NCBI GenBank assembly: GCA_951804985.1
Contig: OX638130.1
Location: 118,433,593-118,497,592 of the forward strand
DNA length: 64,000 nt
From: Dryomyza anilis
Lineage: Eukaryota > Arthropoda > Insecta > Diptera > Dryomyzidae
Reading direction: 5' to 3'
Part shown: piece by piece, positions 25,005 through 36,215 of the stretch
How the letters are laid out: each line of letters opens with the position of its first letter
Numbering within the stretch: the first letter of the stretch is position 1
Notes under the pieces: model-generated
Databases searched by the model: none
Told to the model about the DNA's origin: nothing
The model's input: the letters and a program-made list of their open reading frames with translations, nothing else
Translations under genes and position numbers: made by a program

Positions 25005-25620
25005 ATTTTTGTATCTTTTTTCAGTTTTATGCAGTTTTATTTTGTTGTTTTTGTAATTTGTGTTTTTTTTTCTGAAATGTTTTGTACTCTGAACTGGGAA
25101 TTTTAAAATTTGTGCAGTTTGATTTTTTATTTTTGTAATTTGATATTTTTGTAATTTTGTTGTTTTTGTAATATTTTAAAATTTTATTTTTGTTGTAGTT
25201 TTGTGTTTTTTTTTTTAATTTTGGTGTTTTTGTAATTTAATATTTATTGTTTTTGTATTTTTTTTTTAATTTTTGTTGTTTTTGTAATTTTGTGAATTTT
25301 GTTACATTTGAGATTTTGTTGTAATTATATTGTATTTGTAATTTCAATATTTTTGTAATATTGATTTTCAATCCTTTTGTAGTTTTAGTCCAATTATTAT
25401 CAGTTTTCTACTTGTGTTGTTTAGTTTTTCTTAAATGTTTTGAACTCATTTATTCTTAGTCCTCGTACAGTTTTTGTTCTTTTGCTGATTTTCTACTTTT
25501 GTCGTTTTTGTTCTTTTACTGTTTCAGTCGTTTTGTTGTTTATGTCTTTTATTGTTTTTGTAAATTTTGTACATTTGTCTTTTTATTGGTTTTGTATTTT
25601 TCCTTTTACTTTATTTTGTT
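25005..25620. repeat. T/G-rich low-complexity tract
   Basis: Runs of TTTTTGTAATTT and TTGTTTTTGT repeated irregularly, similar in composition to 661-3475 but without its long recurring phrases. No gene. Confidence 0.6.
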
Positions 25621-26219
25621 GTCCTTTTTCTCTTTTAGTTCTGCTGCCGTTATTGCTTTACATTGTTTTTCAAGGATGCGTTGCATGCATAGATCTGAAT
25701 CGGCAGCTGCATCTGTAGCTGGCTCTCTTTCGTTCGTTCGTTCGTTGGTTCTTTCGTTAGTTCTGTCGCTTGAGCTCTTGGCGCTATCTCGACCTTCGTC
25801 CGTCCTCGGTGCGTCCGTCCGTCTGTTCGTCGTGTTTCACATCAAAGTCTATTGCGCTGCAGTATTTCGATTTTAATTAAACTTGAATTCAATTCGAATT
25901 CACATCAAATACTCGGCAATAATAATTGATTGTGTGGTAGGTAGCTCTGTGTGTCTGGGAAGAGTGTAGAAGAGGGCAACTATTCGTTCCGGATATAGTT
26001 GGCGGTTGGACAACAACAACACGAAATACAACAAAAAATACAACTTCATTAAAATCCAATGAAATGCTTGCGATGCAATAATATAAAGCGTAAATGTTTT
26101 CAATAACTTTTATTAAATATAAAATGAAGATGATTTTTAAGCGGAGAGTATAGCGAAAAGTAGTAGAAAAATCTGAAGATGAAGCTGCAAAAGCCACAGC
26201 AGCAGCTACAAAAATAATA
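25621..26219. other. Unique island with a TTCGTTCG run
   Basis: Contains a TTCGTTCGTTCGTTGG-type tetranucleotide run at about 25728-25750 and a CGTCCGTCCGTCTG tract near 25800-25822. Open frames on both strands have no recognised domain. Confidence 0.35.
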
Positions 26220-28430
26220 ATTTAATGTTTAATGAAAAGTTTAATTTAGTAAAAAAATTGAATTATTAGTGAAAATTTGAATTTTTAGTGAAGAATTTAA
26301 TTTTTAGTGAAAAATTTAAATTTTAGTGAAAAATTGAATTTTTAGTGAAAAATTGAATTTTTAGTGAAAAATTTAAATTTTAGTGAAAAATTGAATTTTT
26401 AGTGAAAATTTGAATTTTTAGTGAAGAATTTAATTTTTAGTGAAAATTTGAATTTTTAGTGAAAAATTGAATTTTTAGTGAAATATTGAATTTTTAGTGA
26501 AAAATTGAATTTTTAGTGAAAAATTGAATTTTTAGTGAAAAATTGAATTTTTAGTGAAAAATTGAATTTTTAGTGAAAAATGAATTTTTAGTGAAAAATT
26601 GAATTTTTAGTGAAGAATTGAATTTTTAGTGAAAAGTCGAATTTTTAGTGAAAATTTTAATTTTTAGTGAAGAATTTAATTTTTAGTGAACATTTGAATT
26701 TTTAGTGAAAAATTGAATTTTTAGTGAAAATTTGAATTTTTAGTGAAAAATTGAATTTTTAGTGAAAAATTGAATTTTTAGTGAAGAATTGAATTTTTAG
26801 TGAAAAAATTGAATTTTTAGTGAAAATTTGAATTTTTAGTGAAAAATTGAATTTTTAGTGAAAAATTGAATTTTTAGTGAAGAATTGAATTTTTAGTGAA
26901 AAAATTGAATTTTTAGTGAAAATTTGAATTTTTAGTGAAAAATTTAATAATTGTGAAAAATTTAATTATTGTGAAAAATTTAATTTTGAGTGAGAAATTG
27001 AATTATTAGTGAAAATTTGAATTTTTTAGTGAAAAGTTGAATTTTTAGTGAAAAATTGAATTTTTAGTGAAAATTTGAATTTTTAGTGAAAAATTAAATT
27101 TTTAGTGAAAATTTGAATTTTTAGTGAAAATTTGAATTTTTAGTGAAGAATTTAATTTTTAGTGAAAAATTTAATTTTTAGTGAAAAATGGAATTTGTAG
27201 TGAAAATTTAAATTTTTAGTGAATATTTGAATTTTTAGTGAAAAATTGAAATATAGTGAAAAATTTAATTTTTAGTGAAGAATTTAATTTTTAGTGAAAA
27301 TTTGAATTTTTAGTGAAAAATTGAATTTTTAGTGAAATATTGAATTTTTAGTGAAAAATAGAATTTTTAGTGAAAAATTGAATTTTTAGTGAAAAATTGA
27401 ATTTTTAGTGAAAAATTGAATTTTTAGTGAAAAATGAATTTTTAGTGAAAAATTGAATTTTTAGTGAAGAATTGAATTTTTAGTGAAAAGTCGAATTTTT
27501 AGTGAAAATTTTAATTTTTAGTGAAGAATTTAATTTTTAGTGAACATTTGAATTTTTAGTGAAAAATTGAATTTTTAGTGAAAATTTGAATTTTTAGTGA
27601 AAAATTGAATTTTTAGTGAAAAATTGAATTTTTAGTGAAGAATTGAATTTTTAGTGAAAAAATTGAATTTTTAGTGAAAATTTGAATTTTTAGTGAAAAA
27701 TTGAATTTTTAGTGAAAAATTGAATTTTTAGTGAAGAATTGAATTTTTAGTGAAAAAATTGAATTTTTAGTGAAAATTTGAATTTTTAGTGAAAAATTTA
27801 ATAATTGTGAAAAATTTAATTATTGTGAAAAATTTAATTATTGTGAAAAATTTAATTTTGAGTGAGAAATTGAATTATTAGTGAAAATTTGAATTTTTTA
27901 GTGAAAAGTTGAATTTTTAGTGAAAAATTGAATTTTTAGTGAAAATTTGAATTTTTAGTGAAAAATTAAATTTTTAGTGAAAATTTGAATTTTTAGTGAA
28001 AATTTGAATTTTTAGTGAAGAATTTAATTTTTAGTGAAAAATTTAATTTTTAGTGAAAAATGGAATTTGTAGTGAAAATTTAAATTTTTAGTGAATATTT
28101 GAATTTTTAGTGAAAAATTGAAATATAGTGAAAAATTTAATTTTTAGTGAAGAATTGAATTTTTAGTGAAAAATTGAATTTTTAGTGAAAAATTGAATTT
28201 TTAGTGAAAAATTGAATTTTTAGTGAAAAATTGAATTTTTAGTGAAAAATCGAATTTTTAGTGAAAATTCGAATTTTTAGTGAAAATTCGAATTTTTAGT
28301 GAAAAATTGAATTTTTAGTGGAAAATTGAATTTTTAGTGGAAAATTGAATTTGTAGTGAAAAATTGAATTGTTAGTAAAAAGTTAAATTTTTAGTGAATA
28401 ATTTAGTTTTTAGTGAAAAAATTAATTAAT
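26220..28430 (+). repeat. TTGAATTTTTAGTGAAAAA minisatellite, array F, with an 0.86-kb higher-order duplication
   Basis: Over a hundred 19-bp units. Landmark variants recur at a fixed distance: the phrase at 26421 returns at 27275, that at 26631 at 27485, and that at 26941 at 27795, each an offset of 854 bp. Copy two has one extra 18-bp unit (AATTTAATTATTGTG type, about 27830), after which the offset from the copy-one frame becomes 872. Copy one spans about 26410-27265 and copy two about 27265-28137. Array G is the same unit inverted. Confidence 0.95.
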
Positions 28431-29544
28431 GTTATTAAAGATAATTATAGACAATTTAAAGTCAACTTTAAAATTAAAATCTATACTTTGTCAAATAATC
28501 TAATTTTAATTTTCAATATTTTTAGTAAAAAAAAATTATTTGGTATGAAGAAATACTTTTAATTTAAAATTGAGTATCTTGTAAAAAAAAAATCATTTAT
28601 TAAAACATTAAATCTTTTTCTATTCTTTTTTCTATTATTTTTCAAATTTTTTGTATTAAAATTAAAAATTATCTCATTAAATTTTAATACATTTTTTATT
28701 AAACATTTTTCTGCTTAAATGAAATATTTCAAATTAAAATATTTTAAATTAACTAAAATTATTATTTATTCTTTCTTTTATTTTAAATAATATAATTTTA
28801 AATTATTTATATTTTGCTTAATATATTCATATTAAAAAAAGGTATAAGCTGCTCATACCTCACATGGTACTTAAAATTCATAAAATTCTCTTATATTGCA
28901 GAGAATTAACTTTTGTTTGAAATTCAAAAAAATAATGACTTTAAAACAACGTTTTTCAAACATCAAAAAGCTTAATACAAAAATTCTTTAATACCACGTG
29001 CATAACTTCTAAAGCGCCACCGCCAGCAAACAGCGCCAGTCAAGCGAATATTTTGAATATTTTTGGTTTGATTTTTTTTTCTATTTTATGTGTGTTGGTT
29101 TTATTTAACATTTACTGCTGCGCTTAATCGTAGCACTTAGTAGAGAACAAAAGCGCATCAGTCGGCAGGTGAATTTTGCCTTTTGGAATAAATGCCAAAG
29201 CCACCGAGAGCTCGCCGCACAGGCCGCACAAACCGTACTGCACAGCAAAAGCCAAAGCAGCAGTCAGGCGGAACAGCAGCCCAACAGCCGTCAACCAGTC
29301 ACTCAGTGAGTTAGTCGGTCACTGGGCCAAGGTGGCGTTGGCGGCAAAGACGTCGTGGCGCCGCCATCAGAAATTCTGCAAAATTTACTGACTGCGGCGT
29401 GTCGAAGGCGGCTGCTGACAGTTAACAGCTTCAATGGAAAGTGTGCTCAAATTAACAGACGTTTAAAATGAGACAAGATTTAAGAAGGTGTGGAAAGTTC
29501 TGATATTAAAAACTATTTAAAATTCAAGTTTTTAATAAAATCCA
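28431..29544. other. Spacer between inverted arrays F and G
   Basis: AT-rich to about 28980, then a GC-richer island at 28980-29460 with GCCAAAGC/GCAGCAGTC phrases and a 71-codon frame from 29176 that lacks any recognised domain. If F and G were transcribed through, this 1.1 kb would be the loop of a very long hairpin. Confidence 0.4.
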
Positions 29545-30530
29545 AAGGTTCACTAAAAATATAATTTTTCATTAAAAATTCAAATTTTTAATAAAAATGC
29601 AATTTTTAACTAAAAATTCAATTTTTAACTAAAAATTCAATTTTTAACTAAAAATTCAATGTTTAACTAAAAATTCAATTTTTAACTAAAAATTCAATTT
29701 TTAACTAAAAATTTTTAACTAAAAATTCAATTTTTAACTAAAAATTCAATTTATAACTAAAATTCAATTCTTCATTAAAAATTCAATTTTTCACATAAAT
29801 TAAATTTTTAACTAAAAATTCAATTTTTAACTAAAAATTCAATTTTTACTAAAAATTCAATTTTTCACTAAAAATTAAATTTTCCACTAAAAAATACAAT
29901 TTTTAACTAAAAATTGAATTTTTAACTAAAAATTGAATTTTTAACTAAAAATTCAATTTTTAACTAAAAATTCAATTTTTAACTAAAAATTCATATTTAA
30001 CTAAAAATTCAATTTTTAACTAAAAATTAAATTTTTAATTAAAATTCAATTTTTAAGTAAAAATTCAATTTTTAACTAAAAATTAACTTTTTCACTGAAA
30101 ATTCGATTTTTCACTAAAAAAAATCCATTTTCTAACTAAAAATTCAATTTCTAACTAAAATTATAAAATAAATTAACTAAAAATTCAATTTTTAACTAAA
30201 ATTTCAATTTTTCACTAAAAATTCGATTTTTCACTAAAAAAAAAATTATTTTTCACTAAAAATTTAATTTTTCACTAGAAATTCAATTTGTAACTAAAAA
30301 TTCAATTTTTATCTAAAAATTCAATTTTTAACTTAAAATTCAATTTTTAACTAAAAATTCAATTTTTAACTAAAAATTAAATTTTTAACTAAAAATTCAA
30401 TTTTAAACTAAAAATTCAATTTTTAACTAAAAAATCGATTTTTAACTAAAAATTCAATTTCTAACTAAAATTATAAAGAAAATAATTTTTCACAAAAAAA
30501 ACAAATTATTACTAAAAATTTTAAATTTAC
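29545..30530 (-). repeat. TTGAATTTTTAGTTAAAAA minisatellite, array G, inverted relative to F
   Basis: The plus-strand unit is TTCAATTTTTAACTAAAAA (19 bp). Its reverse complement differs from the unit of array F only at AGTT versus AGTG. Some copies read CACT instead of AACT (around 29860-29890 and 30100-30240) and are exact inverses of array F units. It has more length variants than F. Confidence 0.92.
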
Positions 30531-32082
30531 AAGATTGAAATTTTATACAATTTATATTTTTAATTATTTGAAGCATATTTAAATATATTAGAAAATGTTT
30601 AAAATATTCAAAAATGTAGAAATTTATTCAAAAATATTGAATTTAAATTTACAGTTTAAATTAAAATAATTTGAGTCTTTCTTAAATTGTTGGAAACACC
30701 TTGTCGCATGTGCAACATTTAATTGTATAAATTTTATTAATAATTTTAAATAATTTAAAACATATGCATGTGTTAGATAAATGTATGTGTAAAATATAAA
30801 ATATTCAAATTAGTAATATTAAATTAATTTTGTGTTACTACTACGCACCACATGACGTATGAGTGTTTGGTTTTGTCTGAAGGCAAATATTTAAAAGTGG
30901 CAAAATACTTAAGTGTCTTGCTTTTAATTACAACTGTATCCAAGCATAATTGGCAACATATAATTGTGCAAATTTCATATTTGAATGAACAGCATACATG
31001 GTGAATGCTGCTCATTCAAAAATGACCACAATTACAATTATGAAGACTTTGCAAGGCTTTTACAGTTCAGCATGCTATGATATACATTTACATACAGCAA
31101 ATTATTTAAAATACTAGCCATCTAATGCTAACTGTGTTCAAAGTTCAAAGTCAAGCATTTCAAACATTTAAAGCATTTATTATTTCAACTGCCCTTTGCT
31201 AAGGGCGCAATTTCTGTAAATTAAATTATTTAAAATCACAAATTAAAGCTCAATTCATTTGTATTTGCATTGCTTTGTCGCACTTAATAATAACATTAAT
31301 TTTAAATTAATTTACAGTCTTCGTAAGCGAACTAACAAAGCAAGCACAACATGACGTATGTGTGATTTTAATTTATAAGTGATTACCTTGAAATGCCTAT
31401 AACTTTTAGAACAATTCATATAATTTATTTATTTAAATGGCATTTTAAAGCTGATGAATTCAGCTTTCATGACATATGCAATATGCTATATTCTAATGTT
31501 TAGTTACTTGCATAAAAAATCATCAATTTTCATTTATGTTTTTTTATCAAATTTTTCTTTTTTTGTTTGTCAAACACGCCTCTTTTTGACCACTCGTTTT
31601 TCCGCATTTGACTGGTGCAGCCAATTGGTGTTTGAAAAATATGCTGGATACGACGACTACTACTGCTGCTGTTGTTACTGCTTATTTGCGAGCTCATTTT
31701 TCAGCAGGCCTTCATGACTGCCATGCCACATGCATAAATCTCTGAACTGCAAAGAACGAGGACATTTTTTTTATTTTCTCCACTGTTTGTGTATGTTTTA
31801 TTGTTGTTTTTGCTTGTGCAGCCAACATATCACAGATACACATACACACCGACAAAGCAATGCAGACACACATGACCACACTTTGCAAACTACACAAATG
31901 TACACTGAGCGTATTTAATATTAATAGTAAGTAATTAATAAAAAAATAATAATTTTAATAAATATGATATATTTTTATATATTTTGTTATTTAATATTTA
32001 AATAGTATTTATTAAATAATATAATAAAAAAACGTTGAATAAAATTTACATTTTTCGATTTATGTATTTAAAAGAAAAATTA
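30531..32082. other. Unique AT-rich DNA with two similar CRE-like sites
   Basis: No gene recognised. A 20-bp phrase with core ACATGACGTATG lies near 30851 and 31350 with matching flanks (CACNACATGACGTATGNGTG). TGACGTA resembles bZIP/CREB half-sites. A hairpin is listed separately at 30961-31034. The region at 31580-31910 is mixed composition with CTGCTGTTG triplets. Confidence 0.4.
30961..31034. other. Imperfect hairpin of about 74 nt
   Basis: Inner arms 30980-30995 and 31005-31020 pair over 16 positions with one mismatch around a 9-nt loop. The stem resumes after one mismatch with TCAT/ATGA, and again after an asymmetric bulge as TAATTGTG (30961-30968) with CACAATTA (31027-31034). Size and shape resemble a microRNA precursor, but I know of no matching microRNA and the bulge is large. 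Confidence 0.35.
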
Positions 32083-33730
32083 CACTACACAATAACCATT
32101 GTGCGCAGAAATCAATACTATTTTTTTTATAATGTAAAATGACTCCCTGATTCTAAAAATATGGTTTAAAAATTTTCTTTTGGATAGGTTTACAAGATAT
32201 CGGCCAATAACTTTTGAACCGAGCTTTCATAAAGGTGGTCACATATTTTTGTAAATATCTTGCGTTCTAAATAAGTCATATGATTAGGTGTTATATCAAA
32301 TCAAAGGTAATTAAAAATCCAATAAACATTTCTCACAACATTTTTACATTCGTTCACTAGTTTAGAATAACTCGAAGGAAGAATTTGAAAAAAAAATTTA
32401 AATCAAAAAAATTTAAATCAATATTTAACAAATTGGAAAATCGAAATCGAAAAAGTAAGATAATACACAGTTCGTAATATTCCAAAATTAGTCCACACTC
32501 TTTTGAAGAAATTAAGCTATTAATGACAAAAATATATGCGTAATATTTGAGGATAAAAAAATGTATGTGAGAGCATCAGGTTTCAAAAAGGTCAGCACAG
32601 ATATTTTCAAATATTATTCGTTTTAATTAACTGATTTGATTAAGTTTTATACCAAATAAAAGATAATTAAAAATTCAATAAACATTTCTCACAACATTTT
32701 ATAATTGGTTAATTAGTTTGAGAAAATTCTATAGAAGAACTCAAAATAGATTTTTTTTACCAAAATTTAAAAATAGGCTCAAAAATGAAGAAGAAAAACT
32801 GTGGGCGGATAAAGCTCATTTTTTAAGCACGTATTGATAGATGCTAGTTTATAACTAATTTTAAATTTTATAACTTTATTTTGAATACTTTACGAGATAT
32901 GGAGTCCAAAGAAGTAAATCCATATCTTGTATGGGATGTAGTTGAGTACAACGACTAATTCGATTCATTATCGAACAAAGAATTAATATTTTACTAAAGT
33001 ATATTAAAAATAAATTTCATCATATTCGGCGCGGCAGTTTTCAAGTTATCGTGTATAGGCGAACAGACAGATGGTCATATATAATTCGACTCGAAAAGTC
33101 ATTTTGATGAAAAAATGCATACTTTATCATACCAGTCACACCTCCTAAGAGGTGCTAAAATATTCGCGCATACATTTTAAAAACCTTTAACCCATGAGTA
33201 TAGGGTATAATAATAAAAATGGGATTTTTTAGTTTACACTAAATTGCAATGCTTTCACATGAATTGTTCTATTCTCAAAACTAATTCATAAATTTCTGTA
33301 ATTTTTGCGATATTCCTTGAGAAAGATGCAGGCTAATTTTGGAATATTACAAATTGCGCATCATCCCGCCTTTTTAATTTTTCTAAATTTTTTAATTGCA
33401 GCTTTGGTCGAAATTTGTGTCAAAAAATAACATTTTTCGAACTATTCTATATAATTCTCTCAAACCAGTAAACCAATTTTAAAATATTTTGTGAAATTTT
33501 TATTGGATTTTTAATTATCTTTTAATTGGTATAAAATTTGTTCAAATCAGTTTTAAAAATCGCGAAAGATTTGCAAATATCTGTGACAACCTTGTTGAAA
33601 GCTCAGTTTAAAACTTATTGTGTGATATCTCGTAAACTTATCAATACAGTTCTTTTTAATTCATATATTTAAATTCTACGGGTCATTTTCAATATTTCGC
33701 GGACTTTTTTTCTCATTTCATTGTGTAGTG
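32083..33730. mobile_element. Long-inverted-repeat DNA element with CACTA-type ends
   Basis: The left end CACTACACAAT (32083-32093) is the exact reverse complement of the right end (33720-33730). Inside, the left half (to about 32520) and right half (about 33200-33730) are diverged inverted copies. The shared phrase AATTAAAAATCCAATAAA (near 32309) and its inverse near 33510 are landmarks. A third, direct, copy of this block lies at about 32540-32780. No transposase frame survives. The CACTA start recalls CACTA/CMC or Transib ends, but I see no clear target duplication, so the class is open. Confidence 0.5.
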
Positions 33731-34600
33731 CTATTGAAATTGATAATTTGGGTTTACAAATAAAATCGTTAATATATCTTTAAAATCTCGTTTGCTGGGT
33801 TTTTAATTTTCTCAGTGTACTTTCAGCAAATACACACATGTTTAGTAATAGAAAAAACATACATGTCGTGATTTGGTTTTCTTTTTGTTTTTTTGTGAAT
33901 TTGTTTACGCTCTGAATGAGATGCGCGCTCAACGACGACTTTAGTGATTTTTTCACAATTTTCTCTATTTTTTTTATTGTTCTTCTTGTTATTTCTGTAC
34001 TTTTTCTATTTCATTTTGCTGTTTGTTAACAATGTTTCGTGCAAGAAATAGAAACCACGACCAGCACCAGAACGACGTCGTCATTTTCTCTGATGATTTA
34101 TTTTGCCAATTTTGTTGTTGCGGTTGTCATCGTTGTTGTTGGTTGCGCTTTTGTGTTTCTATTTTTTTTTTCTATATTTCAGCCACCTAAAGTCGACCAT
34201 AAATCATGGCCGCATTCACCATTTTTACCAGTTAAAAATGCCGCTTCCGGTTGCGTCGCTTTGAGCCGCTGCTACTGCGGCGGCTACAAGTTTTGACGCT
34301 GATGCTAATTTTTTTCTACTTCGGTTTTGTACGCGCTTCACCCAACAAAACAGCGCACTGTGCGGCAGCAACAGCGCTGCCTCTTCAGCGCCTTAATTTG
34401 CAGAGTCATTAAAAAGTTTGGCGGCGAAGTAATCGTCATCGTCGTCGCCGCCGCAGCAGCAACATCAACAACAACGCATTAGCATTTCCGACGGTGTTCG
34501 GTGCTCGCCAACACTTTTTGCAAAATTTGGAACTTTGTATTTGAATGCAGCGCGCGAGGCGCAATAAAACTTTACGACACAACACGAGAGGAAGTCGAAG
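33731..34600. other. Unique DNA with opa-like islands
   Basis: The GC-richer part at 34020-34570 carries GTTGTTG and CGCCGCAGCAGCAACA triplets. An 85-codon frame from 34039 has one hydrophobic stretch and no recognised domain. No gene is called. Confidence 0.35.
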
Positions 34601-35446
34601 TGAGTTTTAAGAGGGTGCACAAGCTACCTAGAGGGTATCAAAAAGGTTTAACTGAATACTGAAGGTTGTTGTGGGGGTATTTTTTGTGGAGGGTAAATTT
34701 CAGAGGCTGCTACTAGAGTTTGAGAGGTTTCTGGGGCTGCAATAAGGGTGTGAGGAGTTACAAGAGCCTTTTAAAGGTTTATAAAGGTAACGTGAAAGTT
34801 GTTGCAGGTTGCAAAAGAATACTAAGAACTATGTCCTGAAATCATCAGTTGATAGAAGATGCTTTTAGAGGATTCAGGAGGTCACAAAGAGTTTTAAGAG
34901 GGTGCACAGTCTACCTAAAGGGTATAAAAAAGGTTTCACTCAGTACTAGAGACTGGAGGGTATTTTTGGTTAGAAAAAGAATGCAGGAGGCTGCTAGTAG
35001 AGTTTGAGAGGTTTTGTATGGCTGCAGAGAGGGTGTGAGAAGTTACTAGTGGTTTCATAGGTTTTAGAAGGTAAGGTAGAAACGTTTGCAGGTTGCAAAA
35101 GAATGAAAAATGCTGGTGTGCAGAGTTTTGCAGGTCCAGGTCAGTTGATAGAAGAGGCTTTTAAAGGGTTCAGGAGGTCGCAGGTAGTTGTTGGAGTTTT
35201 TTTTTGCAATGAATGCTAGAGCTACTAGAGGTAGAGCTTAGAAGGTTCAGAGAGGATATTGTTGAGGAGCTAATTGTTGGTGGAGAGAATCCAATAATAA
35301 GCAACAAACTTAAAATAGTATCAAGCAGGTTCTAAGATGGTGTGCGTAAACATTAGACATTTATAGACTTCATGAAGTGGCAGTTGGTTTTTCGAAAAAA
35401 AGAGAAGTCTGTTAGTGGGGCTCAACAGGTTCCAGGAGGGCATATA

Positions 35447-35793
35447 AAGGGTTTTTCAACAGGCACGCTACAAAAGTAGAGCGACAGGGACAGCAAACGA
35501 CGCCATATTTCTTGCCGCTCTTTTGACATTTCTCTACAGTAAGGTTTGCCATGTCATGATGGAAAGATATACGAATTCGAATTTCGGTAGTAAATATTAA
35601 TAATTTCGATTAGTTGTTGGCTCGTATATCTTTCCATCATGAAATGGCAAACCTTACTGAATAGAAATGTCAAAAGAGCGGCAAAAGAGTGAAATATGGC
35701 GTCGATTGCTGTCCCTGTCGCGCTACTTTTGTATCATCCCTGTTGAAAAACCCTTGAAAAAAACTTTTGTAGCACTCTTATTGAAAAACCCTT
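35447..35793 (+). mobile_element. Foldback element, copy 1
   Basis: Arms 35447-35574 and 35622-35755 are near-perfect inverted copies around a 47-bp centre (GGTAGTAAA... orientation). The ends read AAGGGTTTTTCAAC. On the right side only, a second nested end follows (35756-35793), its inverse reading AAGGGTTTTTCAATAAGAG. There is no coding capacity. Such long-arm elements move with a transposase supplied in trans; its family is not evident here. Confidence 0.85.
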
Positions 35794-35924
35794 GATTAGT
35801 TCCAAAAAGTTACAAAGAGGAGAAAGATTGTTAAAAAAAGTAATTGACTGCTAGTAAAGTTAAGGATATGCGAACATGATGAATAAATGGTAGAGGCTGT
35901 GAGAGGTATCCAGAGCCTACGGAA

Positions 35925-36215
35925 ATATATTACGAATGGGTCTAGTTTTGTCTTTTTTATATGAAACCAATCGGCAACTTTAACATGACATTGTGATAGG
36001 AAGGCGTCAATTAACACCTCTTGACCTGATTTGAAGATTTTAAACTGAATCAAAATCTCCAATTGAAGACCAGTTCAGTGATAGAGGTCTGAATGCCGTT
36101 GAAGACCAGTTCAATGATAGGTTAAATGTATGAATGAGGTGTTAATTCATCATCACAACGCCAAGTTTAAATTGCCGTTTGTTTTCATATAAAGGGGGCA
36201 GAACTTGGGCTGATT
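35925..36215. mobile_element. Second palindromic element family, double copy
   Basis: The block at about 36136-36215 (GAGGTGTTAATT through TTTCATATAAA to GGGCAGAAC) has an inverted diverged copy at about 35925-36052. Between them GAAGACCAGTTC appears twice, 36 bp apart (36065 and 36101). The same block recurs at 52.27-52.37 kb, which shows it is a dispersed family. No coding capacity. Confidence 0.6.

Noticed and set aside
26220..28430. CRISPR-like direct repeats
   Set aside because: Units are contiguous with no unique spacers, and the context is eukaryotic.
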